NCBI GenBank assembly: GCA_011316305.1 | Contig: SAUG01000015.1 | Coordinates: 496,001-560,000, forward strand | From: Rusavskia elegans | Lineage: Eukaryota > Ascomycota > Lecanoromycetes > Teloschistales > Teloschistaceae | DNA: 64,000 nt | Direction: 5' to 3' | Shown: positions 1 to 11,079 of the stretch, piece after piece | Layout of the letters: the number at the start of each line of letters is the position of its first letter | Position numbering within the stretch: the stretch's first letter is position 1 | Program-made: the position numbers and the translations under genes | Notes under the pieces: generated by a model | Told to the model about the DNA's origin: nothing | The model's database searches: none | What the model saw: the letters and a program-made list of their open reading frames with translations, nothing else

Positions 1-1554
1 TTTTCGGGTCGCTATCTAAAAATCCGGATCCGAATTCGAGTTTTAATCCGATAAGATAGAATATTAGCTTAAAATAGATAGTTAAACGAGTATACGGGCT
101 ATTTTCGAATTTTCGAATATCCGAAACGACCAGTCTAGATTCGGGTCGGATTGATATTTATATAATCCGATCTAGATCCGATCCGAACCCGTTTAAATCG
201 GATTCGAATCGGGAATTTCTATATTCCGTTTCGAACTCTATCGTCTATCGATACGAAACCGATAACTATAATTATAAAAACGTAGAAGTATATTTTAATA
301 GAATATTTATAGCTAAAAACGATTTTTTAGCGATATTATAAGTTTAAACTATAGTATTCTCTTTATTTTAATCTATAAATTATATATAAACTTTCGATAT
401 TCGATCGAATATTGAAAAATATTTTTAATATCTACTATTAAAATAAAGAAGTCTTTATTTATTTGTAAAAACCTTTGAATAATCATTTTTTTCCAACGTT
501 TTTAGATATATTATTAGTATTTATAGAAATTATAGATATAATAATATTTTGAAAAAATTACTATATTGTCTATTTTAGTTAACTATATTTTATAATATAT
601 TATTCGGAATACTATTATATCTAGTAAAAAAATCGACTTTTTTTTTTCTATTACTACTACCGCGCGGAAAAATAGAAATTACTTATTACGATAGACTATA
701 TTTCGAGCGATATATTTTATAGAAATTTTTTTTTTTTTTTCTTTCGTCGTTTTTATCGATATATTCGAAATCTATTGAACAATATATAGACTTTTAATAG
801 ATATTTACGCTATTATAGCTACGTTCGATCAGTAATAACGGAAAAGAAAATCGAATCTTTTTTTTTATATTAGAATTCTATATTGTAAAGATTTTAAATT
901 TTTCATAAACGTTTTAATTTAATATATTATAAATCTATAGAAGAAATATAGTAATTAATTTCAATAGAAATGAAATTATTTTTATTTTAAAGTAAAAGAT
1001 ATTGAATATAGTTAATATATTTTAACAAATGATTAGCGATTCTTTATCTTTTTTTAAATAGTAGATAGATAGTTTATATATCTTGTAATTAATAACCAGC
1101 GGGATAATTTATAATTCGATATCTACTATAACGTTCGCGTCTACCATCGTATTATTAAATACAATGTTTTTATAGATCGATATATTTACACTAATTACGT
1201 TAGTAAAAAATCTAAAGCTAATATTTTAATACGAAAAAGTTAAAAACGAAGAAATAAAAAGATATTTCTTAAATCATTAAATATAAACTTGGATCTATTT
1301 TTTATTTATAATAGTACTAGCTTTCAATTTTATACGTGGCTATTCTATCGACGCTATTATTTCAAATACGTAAAGATCGCGATACAATTAATATAAATTC
1401 TATCTAATACGATTTTAATTAAAAAAGATCGGCTTTTATTTTACGCTATATTATAAAGTTATCTTTTCATTTCTAAATAGAAGAAATTACAGTTTCTTTT
1501 TGGTTATTTAATAGGTTATCGAATATAAAAACTCGCGAAGTTTTTAATTATTAT
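1..1554. other. RIP-mutated AT-rich DNA, unresolved
   Basis: No gene is visible. The first ~240 bases are rich in GATCC, CCGAA and TCGGG words in both orientations, for example TCCGGATCCGAATTCGAG near 23 and GATCCGATCCGAACCCG near 175. The rest is AT-rich with stops in all frames and looks like decayed transposon sequence. Confidence 0.6.
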
Positions 1555-1568
1555 TCCGAACCTTTTTA

Positions 1569-2002
1569 ACTATATACGATTTAATCATTCGGATTTTCGA
1601 TTGTCTTTCACGAATTAATACTAGAGATACTATTCGATTAGATTACGTAATTGTTTGGATTCGAGTATTTACTTCGAACTCAATTTAGGACTTCCGAAAA
1701 AGCTAGATCTAGATTAAAACCTAGAAGGAAACCGTAGTCTATTTAACTTTTAATAGTTAACTTAATTTACCTCGATTGAAAACGGCTAGGCCGAGATGAT
1801 CCTCTAAATAATCCCTCTATATAATTACTATATAAACTCTGTATAAAAATCGATTTAATCGATTGAAAAACACTTAAGTATTAGGTTGATCTTCGAGGGA
1901 TTCGAACCTTCGACCCGCTGGATCAACTTCGCTAATTCCGAAAAAGAGCGCGGATCTGTTAGGTCTCCAGACAACGCAGTCTGCTACTACGTCATCTAGA
2001 CC
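1569..2002 (-). mobile_element. tRNA-headed SINE, copy 1 (RIP-mutated)
   Basis: This minus-strand element of about 434 bp has a tRNA-like head at about 1890-2002 with a B box (GGATTCGAACC read on the plus strand, near 1900). Its body matches copies at 3740-4168 and 39880-40286. The flanks are TCCGAACCTTTTTA (1555-1568) and TCCGAATCTTTTTA (2003-2016). This is a 14-bp target-site duplication differing by one C-to-T change, as expected for LINE-driven retrotransposition followed by RIP. Confidence 0.82.
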
Positions 2003-2016
2003 TCCGAATCTTTTTA

Positions 2017-3722
2017 GAATTTAACTTTTACTATAATTGATAGATCTTTTATATATCGTAGCTAATAACTTTATTGTAACTAGTATATTAGATATTGATC
2101 CCGTTATTTATATAATATACTTTTTATTAAAAAAAGAATATAGTTTTATAAAAATTTTATTGTTTAATATAAATTTTTAAAATCGAAATTAATTAGACAA
2201 GATATTTTAATAAAATAGAAAATCTTGCCAACCTTTTTTAAAATACGTTAAAATCGTATGAATTCTGAACATTAAATATAGTAGTATCTCGCGATTTTAT
2301 TTTTAAATCTTTATTTTTAGTTCTATTTTTACAGATATATTATTTAGTAATTTTCTAGAAAAGATATCTAGCTATACTAGTATCGAAAACGAAAACAAAA
2401 TTCTTAACGTATCGTAAAGAAATTAACTCCGAAATACCTTTACTATCGACAAAGCTAATAAAAAAATCTTTATTTTTTTGTAATTTATATTAGTCGTTCC
2501 AATATTTATATTACCTTTTATTTTAGCGATATAATAACTAAATAAAAAGTATCGAATATTTATATTTTATTTATATTTTTAATATCAATAGTCTTTTAGA
2601 TTTTTAAAGTACTTTTTTTAAATCTATTTTTTCAACCAACTATATAATATTTCCTTAATTTACTTTTTAATTGTTTTTGAAATCTAATCTACTAGTTAAT
2701 AGGATTTCTTTATTTTAAATAACTTTAAATAAAAGAAAATCTTTACTGATAAATATAATATAATCAATGATTTTCTAAACTATATTAGTTTCTAATAAAA
2801 TATTCGATAAGTTTTTACTAGTTTGTATATAGAAAACGTTTCAAAATTCTTAGAAGGAATGATATAAATTAATTAGAAGTATTTTTCTTTATTTAAATAT
2901 CTATTTCTCTATAGCGAATGGAATAGTAGTACCGAAAAGAAGAAAGTAAAAATCGTTAGTAATACGATATATCTAAAATCTATTGCTATTAGTTATTAAT
3001 AGATTCTATGGATTAGTAAATACTATATTAATCCATTCGATCTAGTTTTAAAAAAAGATATAAAATTTTTACGGATATTATAAAACGTTTACTATTGAAG
3101 ATATAACGAATTTATTATTATTATATCTAGTATATTTATTTAAAGGTATTTTAGAATCAATTTCATAGATTTATAATCATTTTCAAACAATTTATTAACT
3201 TTATTCTATTTCGATTTCTTTAATTAAACAGTTTGAAATACGTTTATATTATTTATACTATCCATTAATTTATCGTAATATCGGCGATACTATAATGTCT
3301 TTATTCATTTATGAAATTCGACTATCGTCTAACGTTTAAATTAGGAGAGTCTATTGTAATACGATTGAAATCTTCGAAAGGAAACGGGTTATTTATATAT
3401 AATTATTTATATCTATACTATTAACTTTTCTATCTATTTAACGATTTTTTTCAATTGAAAGATTTAAAAAGTTCGTTTCTATCTTCTAAACTCTATATAA
3501 AAAGATATCGAGAAAATTTAATATCGTCGATTTATCGAAAATTAAATACGAAAAACTATATAAATTTAACGTTAGATAAATGAAAAGAAAACGTAGATAG
3601 TAATATTTAAACGAGATAGTTTAATGTTTTGGCATTATTATAGTTGAATGATCTGATTTATATAAAATCTAATAGAATCATTATTTTTAAATACATTTTT
3701 CGGACGAAATTTAACGGATATA
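2017..3722. other. RIP-mutated AT-rich DNA, unresolved
   Basis: No gene, tRNA or recognisable transposon motif was found. CA and TG dinucleotides are almost absent. It lies between SINE copies 1 and 2. Confidence 0.55.
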
Positions 3723-3739
3723 TTTATTATATTAGATAT

Positions 3740-4168
3740 ATATACGATTCAATCATTCGGATTTTTGATTTTATCTTTTACGATGTAATACTAAAAGTAC
3801 TAGTCGATTATATTACGCAAGTATTTTCTTAAAATTTAAATATTTTTACCGAAAATTTAATTTTAGAGTTTTTAAAGAAATTAGATTTGGACTAAATCTT
3901 ATTTAGAAAAACTTTGATCTATTTAATTTTAATATTTTAGTTTTTTTTTCGATCGATTTATACGATTAGATCGAAACGATCTATTATATAATCCTTCTAT
4001 ATAAAACTTTATATAAAAATCGATTTAGTCGATAGAAAAGATTCAAATATTAGTTAGCTTTCGAAGGATTTGAACCTCCGATCAGTCAGATTAATTCCGT
4101 TAATTCCGAAGAGCGTTGGATCCGTTAGGCTTCCAAGTCACGCAGTTTTACTATTACGTTATCCAAGC
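3740..4168 (-). mobile_element. tRNA-headed SINE, copy 2 (most decayed)
   Basis: This minus-strand element of about 429 bp is homologous to copies 1 and 3. Its A and B boxes are degraded (TTTGAACCTCC at about 4067). It is flanked by an exact 17-bp duplication, TTTATTATATTAGATAT, at 3723-3739 and 4169-4185. Most differences from copy 3 are C-to-T or G-to-A changes. The 62-codon ATG frame at 3644-3832 crosses its left edge and is chance. Confidence 0.82.
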
Positions 4169-4185
4169 TTTATTATATTAGATAT

Positions 4186-5210
4186 TTTATAATAATCGGA
4201 ATTTATTCTATATATATTTAATATTAAATAAAATAAATTATTTATTTATTTGTCTATATATATAAATTAATCATATTTTATATTATAATTTTATATAACA
4301 AATAGGTATATCGTATTCATATGATTTCGTATTATCTAATACTTCGATATCGAAATTCTAATATTGATTCTATTATAAAAACCTTTTTTTATTTGATTTA
4401 ATTTTGTTTTTTTAAAATTAGCATTCGATATTTATACTAGATACTTTATAGATAGTAAATAAATGATATTAAATATATAATATATCTATAGATTAGCTTT
4501 AAATCTGTATATTAGTCCATTTCTATATTAGAAAAAAAAGATCTTTCGATATTTTCAAACGTTTCGTTTAATTATCTATCTAGTATCTACTAAGTTTTAG
4601 AGAATCGAAATATATAAAGATAAAAAATATAGAAAGTCTATATATAACTATCTTTTTTATATATTCGATATCTTTTTTTTACGTTATTTATTGATTTTTG
4701 AATTATAGTATTCTAGTAAATCTGGTAATATTATAGATAAATTAATTAGAAATATTTTAGAACGTTAAAATTTATAAGTCTCACTGGAATATTATAAAAT
4801 ACTGATATTATACTTTATATAATTGATAATTAATATCTAATATAGTGAAATATAGGAATATAAAACGAATTACAATATATTAAATAATTATTAAACGCGT
4901 CAATAGATTTATATTAAATTAAACATTTACATTTTAGTTCAAAGATAAAACTACGCGCTAGATATTAAAGAAACGTTGATATTTTTTCTATCTAAACAAG
5001 AATATAGTAGTATATAGCGTTTAAATATAAATTTACTATAGTAGAATATTATTTCACGCGTCTATAGATTCGCGATTTCGCGTCGATATACCGTATCTAA
5101 AGATACAAATATACTAAAGAAATTTTAATATAGATAGACGAATAGATAAACGAATAGTTAGACTATTGAATTTATTAAAATTTTTTATACTAGCTATTTT
5201 ATATATTATT
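4186..5210. other. RIP-mutated AT-rich DNA, unresolved
   Basis: I see no gene. It has the usual loss of CA and TG, ending where less mutated DNA starts at about 5,211. Confidence 0.55.
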
Positions 5211-5400
5211 TCAGGGGCGGGCGCATGTTTTATAACAATCTGTCCATAATAAATCTACGTTAAATTCGCCGAAAACAGCTAGTTCTCGAGAATTAGTTGC
5301 AGATATTCCAGAAATAACGAGTGAGAAAATATAAATAATCGATATCTAGTTATATAGAACTCCGGATTAGGTTTAGTTCGTTTTAACTAGCTGTTTTTAA
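5211..5400. repeat. Less mutated patch with a 13-bp inverted repeat (MITE-like?)
   Basis: This stretch keeps CA, TG and a GGGGCGGGCGC run. AAAACAGCTAGTT (5272-5284) is the exact inverse of AACTAGCTGTTTT (5385-5397), with about 100 bp between. It could be a small inverted-repeat element or chance. No target duplication was found. Confidence 0.35.
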
Positions 5401-5509
5401 ACAAATCGTCGATTAATTTCTCGTTAATATTTATTCAATATTCGTTCAATATTCAATTAACTCCGAGTTGATCTTTTATTTTTTAAATAATATTAGTAAA
5501 TAAATTAAA

Positions 5510-5710
5510 TGAGCCTATAGCTTACGTAATTCTCTGGCCTAATTCGTCGATTTTAGAACTTTAGCTACTCTATAAAACCTGTAAAAATCGAATGAAAATT
5601 TTTAAAAAAGAAGTTTTCGCGGGATTCGAACTTTGAACTATTAAGTAATTAAAATTAGTAATTAGAATCATACAAGAGGAATCTACTAAATTACGTTATA
5701 TAGAATTCAA
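5510..5710 (-). mobile_element. Possible second SINE type with a different tRNA-like head
   Basis: On the minus strand the right part (about 5612-5706) has a B-box-like AGTTCGAATCC and a degraded A-box region. The left part shares CTGTAAAAATCGA (5579-5591, plus strand) with the body of the three-copy SINE. No target-site duplication was found. It could also be a decayed tRNA pseudogene. Confidence 0.38.
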
Positions 5711-5719
5711 CCATCCATT

Positions 5720-7174
5720 CATTTTATACTAATACTATTAATCGATAAAAATAGAGATAATCGTTTATACAAATTAAATACTTTAGTAGTAAATTAAATT
5801 TTCTATTAAATTCTCTATTAGTTTGCTATTAACTGTCTGTTTTCTTTCTATTGACTTTCTATTAACTATTATTTCTATAAAATTATAATTTTCCATTTAA
5901 TTAATAGCGAGTTTAATTTAGTTTTATATTATTCTATATTGGATTTTTTACGAAAGCTATTAGTTATTTTTAATTTTTTTATTAAATTATATTTTAATCT
6001 ATTTTATTCCGAAATACTAATTTTATTCCGAACTACTAATCAATAAATAATTAGTTTTCAATAAAATCATAGTGAATTTCTTGTTATTTCTAATTCTAAA
6101 TCGATAAAATATCGATTTGTTATCGTAGAACAAATGTTTGCCACTAAGATAATATTAAAAATCGAATCTATTATCTATAAATAATTTAGAATTTTTCTAT
6201 TATTTTTTCGAATTATTTTAAATACGATTTCTAGATTTTAACCAAAATTTTATTTTTTTACTAATTTCTACTATTTATAGATTCTTTTTCTTTCTATTCT
6301 ACGGAGTTTTCGCTTTCTTTTTCTACTATCTAGCGATTGTAATAAATCTACTTCTAATCGTTTTATAATTTACTACAATAATTATAACGATAGAAATTAC
6401 GAAATAAAAATATAGACGATAGAAATAATTATAAAAAATAAAATATAAAACCAATAGAAATGGTAATACGATATAATATTCTAATAGATATAGAAAAATT
6501 TAATTATAAATTTTATAAAAAATTTCGAAACTGGTATTAACTTTAGTTTAGTAATCTAATAAAAAGATCTAAAACTGATATATTGAAATATTTAATATAT
6601 AAAAAAATTTAAAGAAATTTAGATTAGAAATCTTATAGACGTATCTATTTCTATTATCTATACTCGAAATATTAAACTAACGTTATTTTCTCTAATTATA
6701 AAAGAAATATTTGAAAAAACTTTTCGAATTTATATAGAGATTTATTAGAATAATATAGAAATAATATTTAATAAACTACGTTATAATAGAATAGTAAAGA
6801 TAATACTATAAGTTATCTTTTCGTATATATAATATATATCGCTATAATCATATAAAATAGTTTTATTTAAAAGATTATTTATATTCTAATAGTTTCGGCG
6901 AATTATAAACGTAAATTATTGATCAATTTTGAAATCTATCTAACTAACTTCTTCCATAATTCTTTTTAAAAAGATAAATCTATTTACTTTTTTTTTATCT
7001 TTAATAATTGGACGCTATATAGAATAGCTTTCTATAGTCATTTATCGACTTTTAAAATTTCTATTTATTTTAAACTAGCAGCAGATTTAAAAGATATACG
7101 AATCGGTATCTATATTTTGAAAATAATAAAAAAAAAGTATTAATACCAAATATTATAGAAATTCTAACTATTAT
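5720..7174. other. RIP-mutated AT-rich DNA, unresolved
   Basis: No gene is visible. This is decayed repeat DNA into which repeat A1 was inserted at 7,188. Confidence 0.55.
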
Positions 7175-7187
7175 ATATAATATAAAA

Positions 7188-8141
7188 TCCTTCCTAAAAG
7201 ATTTCTATCTAGAATTATATTAAGTTTTAATATATATATATATATATTTTATTAACGTTATATACGGCAATAATTGTTGTATTTTACGTATAAAGAAATT
7301 TTCACAGCTAAAAGTATATAATTCGTCAGATAAAGTTTATAGCGCAATCAATTACTTCTATTTAACTATTTTCTTTTTTATTCGATTACGAATCCTCTAC
7401 TATATTAAATTACTATATATTTTTTCCTCGACGTTATATATAATTATCAGCTTCTAATATTTCCGTTATATCTATCTACTATACTATAAAATAATTATCT
7501 ATATCTATTATCTCGGATATATTTATTATATAATCTATATCTAAATATTCCGTTAAGTTATTAAAATACTCTTTAGTCTATTTAGTTTTAAAAAGATTAC
7601 TAGGTAATACGCTAGCTACTATAGCTAGAAGCTTTACTCGGTCGATTAAATTAAAAAGAGATAGAGAGATCGGATAGCGCGTTTTAAAAGCGGTAAAGAG
7701 AAATTCTTTATCGAAGTCGAAATAGGCTATTCTAGTTATAATAAAATAGTCGACGACTATATAGATAGATATAGTTATTATAGATATACCACCGTCTGAT
7801 TTAATTTATAGCTATAGCTACTACGATAATATATATATATAAAAGCTTTTAATAAATCGTAGTATTTACGAGAGGTTTATATTACTAGTAAAAGAAGAAA
7901 AAGAAAAAGCGAAAACTGCGAGGTATATTTATCTATAAAAATTTCTATATTATATTATCGATAGAAGAATACGTTATATTATTAAATAAATTAAAATTAA
8001 AATTCTATAGAACCGCTATTTACGTTAACTAAACTAGAATATAATATCTACTACAGTATATTTAATATTGGTATATTAACGTTTGAATTATTTACCGAAC
8101 CACTGATTTACCGAGTACTAAAATCAAAACAAATTAACTAA
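7188..8141 (-). repeat. Repeat family A, copy A1
   Basis: This ~954-bp repeat is homologous end to end to A2, A3 and A4. Its left end is CCTTCCTAAAAG and its right end AAATTAACTA. It is flanked by ATATAATATAAAA at 7175-7187 and 8142-8154, a 13-bp duplication, although AT-richness weakens this evidence. The decayed exon shared with family B reads on the minus strand. Confidence 0.75.
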
Positions 8142-8154
8142 ATATAATATAAAA

Positions 8155-9044
8155 AATATTACTATATCATCTAATAATATATATAATATATTCTTCGTAA
8201 AAATTCGATTTCTATCGTTATTTTTAATCATTAATCGCGTAACGACTATACGATTCTATAGAAATACTATTATATTATTTTCGTAATCTTTATATTAACT
8301 ATTTCTTTTTTTCTAATATTTTATATCGTTCTTCCATTTTAATTCTCTACGCTATTAATTTTATTTTCGTTAAACGATTTCTATTTATTTTTACGCGAAA
8401 AATAAATATACGATATAAAACGGCGTTTATAAATAATAAAAAGTTATTAAATAGAAATCGGAACGTTGAAAAAAGAGTTTTTAATATAAAAACTAAAGTA
8501 AAAAAAAGATTTAATAAATCAATTTTACTATATATATACTTTAGTATTTTTACATTATATTTAGAAATATAAATAGTAAAAATTACCTAGATAAAAGTAT
8601 TTAGTAATTTAATTTAATAGTATTTAAAATTATAAACTCTTTTTTTAAAATATATAAACGAAAAAAATAAAACTTATAAAAGTTAGTAAATAGTAGATAT
8701 TAAATAATTCCATTATATAATACTATTTCGAAATTTAAAATTAGAATATTATTAATAGAAAGATATTCGAATAGAATATTTTATATTAGAAATTATAATT
8801 AAAAGATTTGAAATAAAAAGAACTTTTAAAATTGATCGTATAATAACTATCTGTCAATACGTAGTTTAAATAGCTTTTAAATTACTAATATAAATAATTA
8901 ACTACTAGCGAGATTTGATATCAAAATATATAACGATATGATATTTTTAATAATTATAATTATATTAAATAAAATATTATCGGAATATCTATAACGAATT
9001 TTCGAAAACTAATTTTGATCTATTATAAAATATTAACAGCGCTT
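8155..9044. other. RIP-mutated AT-rich DNA up to the gene island
   Basis: This continues the repeat that flanks A1. No coding motif is visible. Composition changes sharply at about 9,045-9,060. Confidence 0.55.
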
Positions 9045-9266
9045 TAATAGAATATTGGCAGTCTGTTATAGAGCGGAGCTTTGACTCTAAAGTAGGTGAA
9101 AGTTTTTTTTCTTAATTGCCATGCTGGTCACTGATCGTCTCCGATTAGTTGCCAAGCCGTATCACGTGATATATCCTTCAGCTACTTTCTTCCGCATATC
9201 TGAGTTGTCTTTAGTAGCAGTCCTCGCCCTCATACATCTCCCTGCCCATCCTCTGTATCCGATTCC
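9045..9266 (+). promoter_or_regulatory. Promoter and 5' leader of the SET-MYND gene
   Basis: Normal-composition DNA begins at about 9045-9060 after AT-rich repeat DNA. It contains a palindromic E-box TCACGTGA at 9162-9169, the type of site bound by bHLH factors. A pyrimidine-rich tract at about 9220-9260 is typical of fungal transcription start regions. No clear TATA box is seen. An ATG at 9121 opens a 53-codon frame that overlaps the true start and ends at 9282; whether it is transcribed is unknown. Confidence 0.55.
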
Positions 9267-10800
9267 ATGGAAAGCTGGCTAAAAGAATCTGGAGCGGTCG
9301 GCCTGGACGACTTGGAGCTCGCCAATTTTCAGGTCACCGGGCGTGGTGTTAGATCACTGCAGTATTATAAGGAAGGAGAAGAGGTTCTCACCATTCCATG
9401 TGGCATTCTCTGGACAGTCGAACATGCATATGCTGATCCCCTTCTGGGGCCAGCCCTTCGCTCTGTGCAGCCGCCCTTGACTGTCGAAGACACCTTGGCA
9501 ACATATATCCTCTTCGTCCGATCACGCAAGTCGGGATACAATGGCCTGCGAAGCCATGTGAAGGCCTTACCTACGAGCTACTCTTCAAGCATCTTTTTTA
9601 CCGAGGACGAGTTGGAAGTCTGCGCTGGGACTTCACTGTACACCATAACGAAGCAGCTAAAGCGGCAGATCGAGGAGGACTACGCGGGATTGGTCGCGCG
9701 AATTTTTGGACAGTATCAAGATCTTTTTCCTCTCGACAAATTCACCATCGAAGATGTAGGTGTTAAATGTATGATGGATGTTACGAATCAAATGCTAACC
9801 TGTATTTCCCTTACTTTTAGTATAAGTGGGCTCTATCCACTGTATGGAGTCGTGGGATGGATTTTGTGCTGCCGGATGAAAATTCGATTCGATTGTTGGC
9901 ACCCTTCGCGGACATGTTGAACCACTCTTCTGTGGTTAAGCAGTGTCACGTCTACAATGCCTCGTCCGGAAATCTCTCTGTCCTTGCGGGGAAAGACTAC
10001 AAAGCCGGAGATCAGGTTTGTTCTTTGTGTTCTCTGACCGTGCTAGATCTGTGGTTGTAACATGGGACATATTCTTTCAGGTTTTTATCAATTATGGTCC
10101 CCTTCCGAATAATCGCCTTTTACGTCTCTATGGCTTCGTCTTATCGAGTAATCCCAACGACAGCTATGATATCGTTCTTTCAACGCACCCTACGGCCCCA
10201 TTTTGGGAGCAGAAGCAAAAGCTCTGGATATCGGCTGGACTCGATTCGACCTGTACCATCTCCCTCACTCTCACCGATCCGCTACCGAAAAATGTCCTTC
10301 GATACCTCCGTATTCAGCGATTGGACGAATCGGATCTCTCCGTCATGCAAGTCGACGCTACGGATGGAATAATTAACGAATCGAATGAGGTGGAAGTTCT
10401 GCAGTTTTTAGTGGACTCATTCTGTGGGCTTCTGGAAAACTTCGGAACTCAACTGGAAATGCTAGAAGAACAACTCGCAGCGAGTGTCCACCCTCCGGGA
10501 GGGAACGCATGGGCCGCGGCGCATGTCAGCTTGGGCGAACAGCGGGTGTTGAGATTGGCGAGGAAGAGAGCGGAGGATCTATTAGCGGCGGCAGAGAGCG
10601 GACGTGGGAGAAGGGGATATTTGTCGCCACTGGCGCGATGCGCGAATTGCGACAAGGTTTCTGGGCCTTTCATGCTATGTGGGAGGTGCAAAGCGGTGAT
10701 TTATTGTACGCGGACGTGTCAGGTCGTTCATTACAAAGAGCACAAGGTCGTATGTCGAGTCATAAGTACAGCTTCAAAGAATGGTTTGGAGATGAAATAG
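9267..10800 (+). CDS. SET-domain (Rubisco LSMT/SETD6-like) protein methyltransferase with C-terminal MYND zinc finger
   Basis: Spliced gene, join 9267-9755, 9821-10015, 10081-10800, giving 467 aa. The SET domain opens with GRG (residues 25-27), has the cofactor-binding motif DMLNHS (194-199) and the catalytic-tyrosine motif INYG (231-234), followed by NNRLLRLYGF. Residues of about 250-390 fit the LSMT-type substrate-binding domain. A MYND finger follows, with ligands C415, C418, C428, C431, C437, C441, H449 and C453 in C-x3-C-x7-H-x3-C spacing. No signal peptide or membrane segment is seen, so it is probably cytosolic or nuclear. The family transfers methyl groups from S-adenosylmethionine to protein lysines (or histidine in SETD3); the substrate here is unknown. 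MYND fingers usually bind proline-rich partners. The ATG at 9267 is the only in-frame Met in exon 1, and the N-terminus (WLKESGA) fits the family. All key residues are present and codon use is normal, unlike the surrounding DNA. Domain calls are firm; the function is inferred. Confidence 0.93.
9756..9820 (+). other. Intron 1 of the SET-MYND gene
   Basis: This is a 65-nt phase-0 intron with donor GTAGGT, acceptor TTTTAG and a near-perfect branch site TGCTAAC at 9793-9799. Removing it joins TIED to YKWALSTVWSRG and restores the SET reading frame. Without splicing the frame runs into a stop before the DMLNHS motif. Confidence 0.93.
10016..10080 (+). other. Intron 2 of the SET-MYND gene
   Basis: This is a 65-nt phase-0 intron with donor GTTTGT and acceptor TTTCAG. 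Possible branch sites are CTGAC (about 10034) or TTGTAAC (about 10055). Splicing joins KDYKAGDQ to VFINYGPLPNNR, which rebuilds the conserved end of the SET domain containing the catalytic tyrosine. Confidence 0.92.
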
Positions 10801-11078
10801 AAAGATCTTCGACCAATCCACTCCTTGTGCCACCCGTCTTCAACTGCCCCTGAAACAGCTTTTGCGGCCCTGCATTGGCAGGATTTTGTTTTGGCATTGC
10901 GAACTTCTTCTAACCTGGTATGTTGTCGAGACCTGTAATACTAAGATTATCAAGAGTGCAATTGCCAGGATATTTCTCTCCGGCTTCTATCTCCCGGCAA
11001 TTCCATCCTCAATACTAAGACGAGTTTCCCGGGCGGTACCATCTATACTACGCGTACTCGCTTTGCAGCTTTAGTATA
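10801..11078 (+). other. 3' flank of the SET-MYND gene
   Basis: This is normal-composition, non-coding sequence after the stop codon, presumably the 3' UTR and terminator. No canonical AATAAA is visible. A 70-codon ATG frame at 10862-11074 has no recognisable domain and is probably chance. Composition drops abruptly to AT-rich mutated DNA at about 11,075-11,080. Confidence 0.5.
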
Positions 11079-11079
11079 A

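Noticed and set aside
3644..3832. 62-codon ATG frame
   Set aside because: It lies in RIP-mutated DNA, crosses the edge of SINE copy 2 and its TSD, and has an Ile/Tyr-rich translation with no domain.
10094..10853. Other frames over exon 3 (10094-10372 plus, 10449-10691 minus, 10509-10853 plus)
   Set aside because: They are out-of-frame or antisense shadows of the conserved SET-MYND exon.
10862..11074. 70-codon frame downstream of the SET-MYND gene
   Set aside because: It has no recognisable domain and sits in the likely 3' UTR; frames of this length occur by chance in normal-composition DNA.
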